DNA of 64,000 nucleotides. Origin: LMUY01 sp965199555. GTDB lineage: Bacteria > Pseudomonadota > Alphaproteobacteria > Acetobacterales > Acetobacteraceae. Shown piece after piece: positions 50,568-59,275 of the stretch (the first letter of the stretch is position 1; every line of letters begins with the position of its first letter). Under the pieces are notes generated by a model. It worked only from the letters and a program-made list of their open reading frames with translations. It did not search any database and was not told the origin of the DNA. Both the position numbers and the translations under genes were made by a program. The stretch is taken from NCBI GenBank assembly GCA_965199555.1, contig CBDASJ010000009.1, positions 124,001 to 188,000 on the forward strand. The letters are read 5' to 3'.

Positions 50568-51757
50568 TCATGGCAGAGTGTAGAAGGGGCCTGTCACCGC
50601 TCCAGTATCGCTCGTCACCTTGCCATCGAACACGAGTGCTACTCGGCGGCCAACAAAAAACGACGCTCCCCATACAAAGGCGTTGGATGAGCGTTCCGTA
50701 AATTCGGCAAAACCGTCCCACGCACCCACGCGGCGGTCCAGAGCGCTACGGTAATCACCGACGGTGAACGGGACACGTATCTGACGGCCATCCGTGCCGA
50801 CCATCATCGCCTCCAGCGTTTGGGAAGGTGAAACGCAGAAGGCCCAAACCATCCCGGGACACCGCGGGAGACCGTCATCGGCAAAAGGTAAGTCTCGGTG
50901 CCGCTGTCGATGTAGCTTCTCGGGAAGTCAACGCCGTCGAAGCGCGTCGTGAAGTAGCCGCTCGTGTTGAGATGCAACAGCTTAGCGCCGCGCATGCGGT
51001 TGTTTACCGATGTGCCGACCCCGAACGTCAACGTGCCGACGATTTCGTCCGTGCCTCCCTCCGGGGAGGCTGGCATTTCGAGGACAACACCGTTCCCATG
51101 CTGGGGAAAAAACGTAATTGGGTTTGGCAAGCGGCTCTCCGCAGGCACCGCGCCGGGGTACGGCTGCCACGATCCAGCTTCCCAAACAAACACATCAGGT
51201 CGGCCCGCGTTTTGCGCGCAGACACCTTGGCAGTCGTAAACGTGCGGCCCGATCCCGAGTGTACCGTTCGAGGTTGGCTTCGCGGCCGATACCGGGCATC
51301 CCGCGGGCTGAGGTGCGAGATCGCTGGAAATAACCTGGATCGGAAGGCTCTTCGCCACCAAGCCGCCGATGCGCAAGTCGGTCCGATATAATGGACCCCA
51401 GGCGTCATCGTGAACGAAACGAAGGCACTCTGCGAGCGGCTTCCCAGTGGCCCCAGCAAACACTGGTAACACAAGATCCGCTGGCATTGCGGATCGCTCT
51501 AAGCGTAACCCAGTCGATCCGGTGTCGACCATGATGTTGTCGATCGTCGCGCAGTGGCTCGTGCCCGGCTCGCACACCGTCACGGTCACGACCATTCGGT
51601 TGAACCCGGCAAGCGGCGTGCGCAGTGTTAGCGGCACGACATTGATGGCCGTTACGTCGCGTGCGGGCGCGGTGCGATACGCTGCCATATTGATCACACA
51701 AGCTGCCCAGAGAGCCAAGGCCGAAGGTGACCTTGAGACGAGCCCTGCAATCGTCAA
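50568..51757 (-). pseudogene. DUF3443 family protein, frameshifted
   Basis: Exported protein with an aspartic-protease-like DTGSTGLRLE motif: LALWAACVINMAAYRTA is the signal, VDTGSTGLRLERSA and SYIDSGTETYLLP are DUF3443 landmarks. The first frame ends at 50804, but a second frame starting near 50865 continues with CPGMVWAFCVSPSQTLEA to the stop at 50568. One extra base at 50863-50868 (CGCGGG region) would join VSPRCPG to the second part. The TTG start at 51757 is supported by GGGAGGA four bases upstream. Broken gene or lost base; function unknown. Confidence 0.75.
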
Positions 51758-51774
51758 TTGATCCTCCCTACTCT

Positions 51775-52437
51775 TCAGGCACCACCCAGGTCATAATCGG
51801 ACACCTGGTGCGGGAAGTGACGAGCCATGATCGGCGCGACAGAGGGGAACTCCGCCACGGCCTTAGCGACGCCGGCAAGTTTCGGTGTGTTCGCCTGGAA
51901 CCAAGCCGAACCCGGCCGCCAATGTGTCATGACCGCCACATAGAGGTCGACGGCACCGGGCCGTTCGCCGTGAACGAACGGCGTCAGCGTTACCTCACCT
52001 TCGAGCCGCCGCCACAGCTCCTCCTTGCGCTTCCCGAGCCGCTCGCCCAACCGCTCGGCTGGCGGCCCCGGTGACGTCCAGTTCTCCGGCGGATCGCTGA
52101 ACGTCACCGTGGGATAGATCGCCGCAACCAGCATGACGAGTTGATTGAGCGTTTGCGGGCGCCGTGCGTCTTGCTGCCGCGGCAGCAGGCCGGCGACTGG
52201 GACGAGATCGTCCAAGTGGAGCATCATCGCAGCGCTCTCCGTCAACACCTCGCCGCCCGGCAGCACGAGTACGGGCACTTGACCGAGCGGATTCAGAGAT
52301 AATAGGCGGTCGCGCTGAGGACCGGGCTTGCCATACGGCATCTCGGTGATCTCAACGGACACACACGCGAGGGCGAACGCCATCTCGACCACGACGGAGC
52401 CGCAGCCGATTGAGCTGATGAGTTCGTAACCGCTCAC
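51775..52437 (-). CDS. Glutathione S-transferase family protein
   Basis: A 220-residue GST-like protein. YELISSIGCGSVVVEMAFAL is the N-terminal fold, LNPLGQVPVLVLPGGEVLTESAAMMLHLDD covers cis-proline and ESAA, and FVHGERPGAVDLYVAVMTHW is the C-terminal capping region. The usual active-site Ser/Tyr is not obvious. GTG start overlaps the upstream EamA stop by four bases; DUF3443 follows 17 bases later. The ribosome site for that next gene lies just past this stop. Confidence 0.85.
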   Translation of the reverse strand: MSGYELISSIGCGSVVVEMAFALACVSVEITEMPYGKPGPQRDRLLSLNPLGQVPVLVLPGGEVLTESAAMMLHLDDLVPVAGLLPRQQDARRPQTLNQLVMLVAAIYPTVTFSDPPENWTSPGPPAERLGERLGKRKEELWRRLEGEVTLTPFVHGERPGAVDLYVAVMTHWRPGSAWFQANTPKLAGVAKAVAEFPSVAPIMARHFPHQVSDYDLGGA

Positions 52438-53357
52438 GCCGGCTCCCTTCCGGTGGAAAATGACGTGGCGCGAGCGTCCGGCACCGGCACGCACAGACGT
52501 GCGCCCGCAAGCATGGCGCCCATCCCGAGCACATCGAGAACGCTGACGCGCTCGCCCAGCACCGTGATGCCGACGAGCACGGCGATGATGGGCGACACGA
52601 AAGCGTAGCTTCCTGCTCGCACAGGCCCCCAATCCCGCAACAAGCGCAGGTAGATCGTGTAGGCCACGAGGGAGCCGAACAGCACGAGGAATAGCCAGCC
52701 TAGCCAGGCCTGGTAGCCCCACGCGCCGTGAAGAGCCTTCACGGCGCCGGGCTCGAAGGCGGCGGCCAGCGACACCAGCACGGCACCCCCGGCGGCCATG
52801 CTCGTGCCGGCCAGTGCCTCTGGCTGGCCGCCGCGTAGCAACGGGCGCGCGAGCACGGACCCCCATGCGTAAGTGACCGAGCTCGCCAGGATGGCAATCG
52901 CTCCGGCCAGTTCGCCTGGCGCGCCGGAGGCCGCGTTCATCGCCTTGGGCCCGAACAGCAGGAGGAGCCCGATCGTGCCGGTCCCGATCGCGGCCAAGCG
53001 GCGGCGGTTAAGACGCTCTTCGCCGAGCAAAGCCCCGATCGCCAGCAGCGCCATCGGCATGATCGCCAGGTCGAGCACGGCGCTCAGCCCGGACGGCACG
53101 AACAGCATGCCCCAAAACAGGAGACCGTATGTCGCGACAACCATAAGCAGCGTTACTCCGGCGAGGCGGAGCAGGCCTGCCCGAGGCGTCGGCAACGGCA
53201 CCCCGCGGGCAAGGCAAAACGCAATCATCACGCCGCCCGCGACAACGAAGCGGGTTCCTGCGAACATCACAGGCGGGACCGTGGCGATCCCGGCCTTCAT
53301 CGCGAGCCAAGTCAGGCCCCAGATAAGGCACATCAGACCGAAAGCGACCGCTTGCAT
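52434..53357 (-). CDS. EamA/DMT family transporter
   Basis: Ten-helix drug/metabolite exporter of 307 residues. FGLMCLIWGLTWLAMKAGIATVPP and GTRFVVAGGVMIAF open it; the second EamA repeat has SSVTYAWGSVLARPLL and WGPVRAGSYAFVSPIIAVLVG. Likely metabolite or drug efflux. It diverges from the CGNR regulator with an operator-like palindrome overlapping its probable -10, and leads a unit with GST and DUF3443. Confidence 0.92.
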   Translation of the reverse strand: MQAVAFGLMCLIWGLTWLAMKAGIATVPPVMFAGTRFVVAGGVMIAFCLARGVPLPTPRAGLLRLAGVTLLMVVATYGLLFWGMLFVPSGLSAVLDLAIMPMALLAIGALLGEERLNRRRLAAIGTGTIGLLLLFGPKAMNAASGAPGELAGAIAILASSVTYAWGSVLARPLLRGGQPEALAGTSMAAGGAVLVSLAAAFEPGAVKALHGAWGYQAWLGWLFLVLFGSLVAYTIYLRLLRDWGPVRAGSYAFVSPIIAVLVGITVLGERVSVLDVLGMGAMLAGARLCVPVPDARATSFSTGREPA

Positions 53358-53359
53358 AA

Positions 53360-53392
53360 TGTAACGCTTAAATGAGGTTTTAGACCGTTACA
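53360..53392. promoter_or_regulatory. Candidate operator between EamA and CGNR genes
   Basis: TGTAACG-N19-CGTTACA, perfect 7-bp arms, with TTAAA and TTTTA nested inside. It begins three bases from the EamA start and lies 46 bases before the CGNR gene, in an 80-base divergent gap. Confidence 0.6.
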
Positions 53393-53437
53393 AGTGCCCG
53401 ACTTGCCGAATGGCTCGAAAATCCCGATCTGTGCAGG

Positions 53438-54073
53438 ATGCAGGCGCGCGGCATCGCGGATGTCAGGATCGTTGGCGGCCACCCGGCGCTCGACCTCGTG
53501 AACACGGTTGGTTCCCGCCGTGGCGGCGATGGCGCGGACTATCTCATAACCTTCAACGATCTGTTGCTCTGGGCGACGCGGCAGGGCGTGTTGGATGAGA
53601 GTTGTGCGGCACCGTTGCGCGCGTCGGCTCAGGCCGAGCCTGACAAGGCCGCGTCCGCCCTGACGCGTGCGAAAAATCTGCGCGAATGCTTGTGGCGGGT
53701 AGGAACGGCATTGCACGGCCTTGAGGGTCCCGCCGCGGCCGACTTGACGTTGCTGACGCGCGAGGTTCGAGACGCGCAGGATGCACGCGTGCTGGAGTGG
53801 TCAGAGGCTGGATGCGAATGGCGCTGGACCGAGGCGGCGGGGTTGAATGCTGTGACGGTCCGAGTGGCGGTTACGGCAGCCGAGTTGCTGGCTGCGGGCA
53901 GTCCATCACGCCTTTCCCGAGTCCGGGAATGCGAGGGGCAAAACTGCGGTTGGCTGTTCCTCGACACCACGCGCAACGGCACGCGCCGGTGGTGCACGGC
54001 CGAAGAATGCGGCAGCCTTGCCCGCGTGACCCGGTTCCGTGCCAAGCGCAAGGGCGGAACGAAAAGTCGGTAA
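53438..54073 (+). CDS. CGNR zinc-finger (ABATE) regulator
   Basis: A 211-residue protein with an N-terminal ABATE/DUF1470 ligand-binding region (IVGGHPALDLVNTV) and a C-terminal zinc-finger DNA-binding domain, RECEGQNCGWLFLDTT and RRWCTAEECGSLARVTRFRAK. The motif is CGSL here in place of CGNR; the Cys ligands themselves are intact. It diverges from the DMT exporter and probably represses it until an inducer binds. Confidence 0.88.
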   Translation: MQARGIADVRIVGGHPALDLVNTVGSRRGGDGADYLITFNDLLLWATRQGVLDESCAAPLRASAQAEPDKAASALTRAKNLRECLWRVGTALHGLEGPAAADLTLLTREVRDAQDARVLEWSEAGCEWRWTEAAGLNAVTVRVAVTAAELLAAGSPSRLSRVRECEGQNCGWLFLDTTRNGTRRWCTAEECGSLARVTRFRAKRKGGTKSR

Positions 54074-54567
54074 CCGGAGTATTTCGGGGTGAGGCTTTCG
54101 ACGAGCGTGGGCGCGAAGTTTTATGCTCTCCCTCTGTGTCGGATGTTCGGGTTTCAACCGTTGTTCACTGAGAAGGAAACCTGGCCGTAAGCTGCCGGTC
54201 CGCTCTTGAGGGGAGATAATGGATAGCAGTCTAATCAGGGATCATCTCTGGTCGTAGCTGGCGACTTTCGCTGCCATGATGGTCATGAAGTCCGTTTATT
54301 GATGCCGTGCCCCGTAGAAGTCAGGGGAATCCCACGAGACCGCTTTGGTGGCAGTCACCCGCAATCATGTCCTTGCAGATTGCCGACCCCTAAAAATTGT
54401 CACCTGTGACACCCAGGAAGCCTGACGACGCTGATTGGGCGCGGGTTCATAGAACCTTCCTCGTGGACGGACGTCATAGCTTCGTGCAAAAACGCCCGAC
54501 TCCTTCGCTCGTCGGGTTTAGCCTGGCGAGTTTGGAGCATTGGACAACGCGGACCTGTGGAGGAATC
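54074..54567. other. 494-base gap at left edge of the low-GC island
   Basis: GC drops here. An open frame from 54397 (MSPVTPRKPDDADW...) reads into the HD gene but has no good ribosome site. I saw no integrase, tRNA or direct-repeat att site. Several words (CAGGGGAATCCC; CCTAAAAATTG) suggest debris of old insertions, but this is not shown. Confidence 0.5.
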
Positions 54568-55434
54568 ATGCTTAAGTCTATCGATTTTTCACAGAGATGG
54601 CACAGGCCAGCGAGTTTGAAGGAACACGACGAACTCGCGTGCAAGCCCGAGGCAAGGATTGGTGCCGTGACACCTCCCTCACTGAGGGCAGATAACCGAG
54701 TTCAAGCCGACGAGATTTCCGCGGACATAGACGCTATCCTTGACGCGTTTGGCCTCCAAAATATTCGACGGTTCTGCGGCCAGATACATTGGGGAGTTGA
54801 GACGGAACAGGCCCATTTGGCGGACGGCGTTGAGGCAGGTTTGAAGCTGGAGAATGTTGCAGCGCACAGCTGGCACGTTGCGGATGCGGTTCTTTTACTT
54901 GCTAATCGTTTCCCAAATCTTGATGGGGGACGATGCATCTCGCTTGCTATCTTGCACGACAAGCTCGAACTTTACACGGGAGACTACGATCCTGTTGGAC
55001 CTGACGGTCGCGGATCAGGTACCCACGCCTTCGACCCTGCTGCGCAGGAACGCAAGGCCGCTGCCGAGCGCCAAGCGATGGAGCGCTACCTACTCCGGTT
55101 ACGTCCTGGCGCCAGGGACCAGCAACGTAGTTTGCTCACAGAATTGATAGACGGCTGTTCCGGCGCGGTCCGATTCGTGAGAGCGGTGGATAAGCTTCAG
55201 GCGCTCGCATTCGTCCTCGAGAAAAAGGGCGGCGGCATGTCCGACGAGCATATTCGGTTCACGCTGCAATATAGCGAGAAGGCGACTGCTTGGTTTCCAG
55301 GGTTAGCTGGACACCGTCGAGAGCTCTTCTCGCGCCTCTTCAAAGAAGTTTCTAAGACGCGTAATGTTTCGCTACGTCGGGTGGAGTACATGTTCCGAGA
55401 TCTCCTGGAATTGCAGTGTAACGTTGATCGCTGA
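54568..55434 (+). CDS. HD-domain (HD_3, 5'-nucleotidase-like) protein
   Basis: A 288-residue metal-dependent phosphohydrolase. The first histidine is H100 in AAHSWHVADAVLLLA, then H130-D131 in AILHDKLELYTGDYD, the pattern of the YfbR/HD_3 group that dephosphorylates deoxynucleoside monophosphates. ATG 54568 is chosen because TGGAGGAATC precedes it. Codon use and GC differ from the high-GC core, so the gene was probably acquired. Its last 71 bases overlap the following kinase-like frame. Likely partner in the neighbouring nucleotide-metabolism set. Confidence 0.75.
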   Translation: MLKSIDFSQRWHRPASLKEHDELACKPEARIGAVTPPSLRADNRVQADEISADIDAILDAFGLQNIRRFCGQIHWGVETEQAHLADGVEAGLKLENVAAHSWHVADAVLLLANRFPNLDGGRCISLAILHDKLELYTGDYDPVGPDGRGSGTHAFDPAAQERKAAAERQAMERYLLRLRPGARDQQRSLLTELIDGCSGAVRFVRAVDKLQALAFVLEKKGGGMSDEHIRFTLQYSEKATAWFPGLAGHRRELFSRLFKEVSKTRNVSLRRVEYMFRDLLELQCNVDR

Positions 55435-55951
55435 ACTCCACAGTCGGCTCGCCCTTGTAGGAAAGACCGGAGCAGGAAAGTCATCGGTCGCCCGGTTGCT
55501 TGCCTCGGACTTTGGCTTCAAGGTCATTTCAACCGGAGCCGTCTGCCGAAGCGTCTGCCAACTTTTGTTCGGCAACGAGGAGAAAGGCAACACCCAACGT
55601 CTGGACGACGTGCTGACTCTGCTCGACCCGAGCATTTTCCTGAACGCTGCTCTCCGCGGTGCGGACTTATCTGGACTAATTGTGATAGACTCTGTCCGAT
55701 TTCAGGGCGACCTCGGCCTGCTGCGAGCCAAGAACTTTTCGTTGCTGCGCGTCACTGCCGATATCGATGACAGGCGTGATCGATTGGCCAAGCGGGCTCA
55801 AGCTTTCGATTTCAAGGCTCAGGGCGCCCACAGGTCTGAGACTGAGCTCGACGGGGAAGCAGCAGACTTCGAAATAGCCAATTGCGGTGATCTAGGTGCA
55901 CTCCGCCGAGAGTTGGTGAACATACTACAGCCCGGGTCCGATGTCGGTTGA
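55364..55951 (+). CDS. P-loop nucleotide-kinase-like protein (paralog 1)
   Basis: An up-to-195-residue P-loop protein resembling deoxynucleoside-monophosphate or adenylate-type kinases. Walker A GKTGAGKSS sits near the front of LALVGKTGAGKSSVARLLA; later conserved pieces are STGAVCRSVCQLLFGNE, LDPSIFLNAALRG, VIDSVRFQGDL and HRSETELDGEAADFEIANCG. The same pattern recurs in the opposite-strand gene at 56555-57073. The start is uncertain: ATG 55364 overlaps the HD gene; TTG 55424 would start just before LIAELHSRLALVG. Substrate unknown. Confidence 0.72.
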   Translation: MFRYVGWSTCSEISWNCSVTLIAELHSRLALVGKTGAGKSSVARLLASDFGFKVISTGAVCRSVCQLLFGNEEKGNTQRLDDVLTLLDPSIFLNAALRGADLSGLIVIDSVRFQGDLGLLRAKNFSLLRVTADIDDRRDRLAKRAQAFDFKAQGAHRSETELDGEAADFEIANCGDLGALRRELVNILQPGSDVG

Positions 55952-55957
55952 GTTAAG

Positions 55958-56506
55958 TCAACGCGCTATCAGCTGGGCTGATGCGGTAAGAGCCTGAAGC
56001 CTGGCGCGCAGCCGTGACGCGTCTTCACCATGTGCCTCCACCCTCACAATCGCCTCTGTTATAAGTTGCATGCCGGACGAGCTAGGCAACGCTTCGCCGT
56101 TCCCACCGAAGCAGGGAATCCCGAGTCTGATGCAGTGCTCAAACTCCTTAGTGGCACCTCGACTAAACTCCCAGCCGTCAATGAACCAAGCTTCCCCAGC
56201 GAGTTCACTCAACACGGCTAGAAAGAACTCACCAATCTGCCGGTCGGACCAGCCTAGGGGCCGGAGCTGAGAGGTGTCTATCACTGGTCGGCGCACCGTT
56301 TCCCGCAACTGCGCGACAAAGGCCCTCATGTCCAAATCGTTTGCCGCCCGGATTGCTCTGGCCTCAAGTGGCGCTTCTTCATAAAGTCTTGGCCCAGTGT
56401 TCAGCGGCCCAGCGACGTAGGCGCCTCCTCGTGGCGCCACAACTGACCGAAGCGCATCAAGCAAGTCTTCCCACCCAGCCGGATTTGACGATTCTGTTTC
56501 GGCCAT
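55958..56506 (-). CDS. DUF4406 / nucleoside deoxyribosyltransferase-like protein
   Basis: A 182-residue protein with GGAYVAGPLNTGPRLYEEAPLEARA at the start and WFIDGWEFSRGATKEFEHCIRLGIPCF in the middle, matching the 'xxAGPxxG ... LpGWexSrGAxxExxxAxxxGipv' pattern of DUF4406, which has the nucleoside 2-deoxyribosyltransferase fold. It may act on nucleosides or nucleotides. ATG 56506 is taken over a TTG at 56539. It lies between the two kinase-like genes and is convergent with the first. Confidence 0.65.
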   Translation of the reverse strand: MAETESSNPAGWEDLLDALRSVVAPRGGAYVAGPLNTGPRLYEEAPLEARAIRAANDLDMRAFVAQLRETVRRPVIDTSQLRPLGWSDRQIGEFFLAVLSELAGEAWFIDGWEFSRGATKEFEHCIRLGIPCFGGNGEALPSSSGMQLITEAIVRVEAHGEDASRLRARLQALTASAQLIAR

Positions 56507-56554
56507 GTTGATTCTCGATGCTAGTTGAGAAGACGCCAATAATGCTAATCGGAG

Positions 56555-57073
56555 CTACTTCGCCAGTGAACCCTGCGCGACTGCAATGATTGCCGCAGCA
56601 AACACTTCAAGAGTGCCATTACTTTCAATCTCGACTTCTACAACTAGACTATCTAGGGCAGTTTCAATCGGATGCGAATGCGACGAGCTAAGATCGAGCA
56701 CTTGACCTCGACTTTCTAGGCGCTGCGACCGGATTTCCCCAGCTGCCCGTATCCGGACAAGCGTAAAACCGTTCGCCATGGCATAGTCGATGTCACGTTG
56801 GAAGCGGATGGCGTCAATCACGACCGGGCGGCTCATATCAACCGCCCGGATTGCCGCGTCGAGAAAAATACCCTCGTCGATCGTTTGCAAGGCGTCCGAG
56901 ACGCGATGAAGATGGCTTGTCGCCTCGTCGCCGAATACGAGACGCGTGACATCCCGGCAGAGCTTACCAGTCTTGCAGTGCTGAAAATCAAGGCAGCCGG
57001 CAAGAGCGGCGGCGGCCGACGATTTCCCTGACCCAGCTTTTCCGATAAGGCCAATCCGCGGTCTGCTGATCAT
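56555..57073 (-). CDS. P-loop nucleotide-kinase-like protein (paralog 2)
   Basis: A 172-residue paralog of the plus-strand kinase-like gene. It shares IGLIGKAGSGKSSAAAALAG, KTGKLCRDVTRLVFGDE, IDEGIFLDAAIRA, VIDAIRFQRDI and the later HSHPIETALDSLVVEVEI. ATG 57073 is in the position of the family start; a longer open frame to 57094 adds seven residues. Presumably a nucleotide kinase that cooperates with the DUF4406 gene downstream on the same strand; functional proof is missing. Confidence 0.72.
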   Translation of the reverse strand: MISRPRIGLIGKAGSGKSSAAAALAGCLDFQHCKTGKLCRDVTRLVFGDEATSHLHRVSDALQTIDEGIFLDAAIRAVDMSRPVVIDAIRFQRDIDYAMANGFTLVRIRAAGEIRSQRLESRGQVLDLSSSHSHPIETALDSLVVEVEIESNGTLEVFAAAIIAVAQGSLAK

Positions 57074-57405
57074 CGTTCTGTCTCGGCACACCATGCCACC
57101 ACCCCGTTCTCCCGTAGGAGGCCAGCCCTGGTTGTAGTCTTGAGCATCATAGTTTCAAAGCGCGGCTGACGTCCTTGACAAAGCTCGGTTGCGGAGTGGC
57201 ATCGTTGCTCGAAGCAGTCCGTAAAATCGTAATGCCACGTATTCGCATTGGAAGCATTCTACACATGCCCTTATGGCTTATTGACCTTGAGGACTCGAGC
57301 GCACGTTTTGAGGCAACGTTGTCCGCTTGCCGGCCCCGGTTGAGACTTCCATGGAAGACATTTCTGATCAGGACGCCTGTAAGCGGCCGATTGGGCTAGC
57401 ATCCG
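57074..57405. other. 332-base gap between kinase paralog 2 and the nucleosidase fusion
   Basis: Divergent promoter region of the island. A 74-codon open frame at 57175-57399 has no family or ribosome site and is not called. TTGACA occurs at 57174-57179 but no matching -10 box is evident. No terminator or repeat was recognised. Confidence 0.4.
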
Positions 57406-59274
57406 TTGCGTCGTGACATCTTTCTACATTTCCTTAATCGGGACACCCGCGAGGTCTTTGGCGTATATCAAACGCTCCAGGATATTCCACACTACGCACT
57501 TATGCGACGTGCACTCAATGCAGCGATCGTGCTTTGCGAAGACCGTTGCATCGCGCCTCCAGGCTTCATAGTCGAAGACCAGATCGTGTTTGATCTTGCC
57601 GAGAACCAGCGACAGTACCTTATCGAAGGTTTGTTACAGTTCCCGATGCGGGAGAGCAACCTCTCGGAGTTCGCAGAGAAGAAGCGGGTGGGTTACGAGC
57701 CAATGCGGGATCGCTATTCAGGCCTGTTCAGCGACACCCGTATCGGGTTTCTCGGAGAGAACGCAACGGGGATCATTGGCCGTCGCTCGCAAATCACCGA
57801 GCGTATTCTTGAGGGTTGGCGAGAAGGGCCAGAGAGCAGCCAGCGGATTTGGAAACCAGTCAAAGGGCTTCTACCCTCTGCACAGATTGACATCATATCG
57901 AAGATACCTCTCGAACTGCACGACCGAGGAACCGCGCTCACCTGGTCGGCAATTGTCCCCCGCCTGCCGCCTGAAGCCAGGGCTGCCGCGACTGAGCTTC
58001 GGGACGCACTCCAGCATATCTACTTCCAGCAGTATTGCTCCGAGTTCAAGCTGGTCGCGCTCACTGAAATTCCGCACATTCTTCGCGACTTTCTTTTGCC
58101 GCGCGACGAGAAGGTCTACAGCTACCGTCGCCTGAGTGCTTTTCTGGATGTCTTCGAGCTTCGCGGCCTCATCCTAGACGCACCCGCAAGCCTACTCGTC
58201 GCGCTTCGCAAACGCCCGGCGTTTATTGAATTCATTGATGCTTACGCTGGCCTGGGAGCCATGTACCCAGGAAATAGTGATCTGATCTACCATGCCGGCC
58301 GTTCGCGGGACGCCATCAAGTACGACTGGACCGGGTTACGAGGCCGGCAACTCAGCCTCTTTGGTGGTAGCGAAGTTGAGGTAAGTGAACTTGCAAGTGT
58401 GTGCGGAGAAGCTGGCGAAAAGCTGGCTCAAGAGCACGGACTTCGCAGAAGGGAACGGGTGCGCCCCCCCGAACAACGAGGAACGACCAAGGTGAAAGCA
58501 ACTATGACGGCAGAGCCGGAACTTGTCTTGTTTGTCGCTCTTGGAGAGGAACTTGACATCCTTGCACGACAGCTCAACCTCAAAAAGGATTCGGGCACCC
58601 CAGAGGCCAGCGGAAACTTAGGCGGCATTGCAATCGATGTCGTCTGCCCGCGAAATATGGGACGCGTCGCAGCTGCAGTCGCCATGTCTACCTACTTGAC
58701 CAGGCGAAACGGGCCTCCGAAGCTGATTCTTGTTGTGGGCATTGCCGGTGGCTTTCAGGAAAACAATAGCAAGGTCGGACACATTGTGTGCGTTACCAAA
58801 GTAGTCGACTTGGCTATACGCAAAGTTGTGGATGACAGGGAAGGCCCGTCGGCAAAGTTCCGCCGGGAGGATTATCCAATGCACGACGCGCTTGTGCGAG
58901 TTATTCAGTCAGACCACTTCGATCAGAACGGCTGGTCCACAGCGGCACTGGAGTTTGGATGGCCGTCCGATCGTCGACCCTCAATCCATTACGGTCCGAT
59001 GGCCAGTTCCGACGAAGTTGTCTCAAGCGAGGAATGGCGAAAGAAGATGCTCGAGGGACAGGGCGGCGAGACAAAGCTTCTCGGCGTCGAAATGGAGGCG
59101 GGCGGTGTTTGCGCTACCGGCCGTCGCCGAGACGTACCAGTCTGTATGTTGCGAGTGATCTCAGACAACGCGGACCCGTCCAAGGCAGACGACCAGTGGC
59201 GCGCGCTAGGAATGAAGACGTTGTCCGCTTTGCTTCTGCGATTGCCACTTAGTGAAGTGCTTGGCCAGTTGTAG
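57406..59274 (+). CDS. Fusion of an unrecognised N-terminal region with an MTAN/PNP-type nucleosidase domain
   Basis: A 622-residue protein. Residues 1-366 I do not recognise (conserved-looking blocks: FLHFLNRDTREVFGVYQ, IVEDQIVFDLAENQRQYLIEG, LGAMYPGNSDLIYHAGRSRD). From residue 367 the purine/uridine phosphorylase (MTAN-like) fold begins: LVLFVALGEELDILARQL, ILVVGIAGGFQENNSKVGHIV, YGPMASSDEVV, ribose-binding E562-M563-E564 in GVEMEAGG and the catalytic aspartate D587 in ISDNAD. It should cleave or phosphorolyse a nucleoside or nucleotide. The start is TTG because a TAG stop precedes it in frame; an ATG at codon 32 is possible. Phosphorylase-type domains occur as effectors in bacterial conflict systems, which fits the context. 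Confidence 0.75.
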   Translation: MRRDIFLHFLNRDTREVFGVYQTLQDIPHYALMRRALNAAIVLCEDRCIAPPGFIVEDQIVFDLAENQRQYLIEGLLQFPMRESNLSEFAEKKRVGYEPMRDRYSGLFSDTRIGFLGENATGIIGRRSQITERILEGWREGPESSQRIWKPVKGLLPSAQIDIISKIPLELHDRGTALTWSAIVPRLPPEARAAATELRDALQHIYFQQYCSEFKLVALTEIPHILRDFLLPRDEKVYSYRRLSAFLDVFELRGLILDAPASLLVALRKRPAFIEFIDAYAGLGAMYPGNSDLIYHAGRSRDAIKYDWTGLRGRQLSLFGGSEVEVSELASVCGEAGEKLAQEHGLRRRERVRPPEQRGTTKVKATMTAEPELVLFVALGEELDILARQLNLKKDSGTPEASGNLGGIAIDVVCPRNMGRVAAAVAMSTYLTRRNGPPKLILVVGIAGGFQENNSKVGHIVCVTKVVDLAIRKVVDDREGPSAKFRREDYPMHDALVRVIQSDHFDQNGWSTAALEFGWPSDRRPSIHYGPMASSDEVVSSEEWRKKMLEGQGGETKLLGVEMEAGGVCATGRRRDVPVCMLRVISDNADPSKADDQWRALGMKTLSALLLRLPLSEVLGQL

Positions 59275-59275
59275 C

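Noticed and set aside
57175..57399. 74-codon frame in the island's divergent gap
   Set aside because: No ribosome site, no family; most likely promoter DNA.
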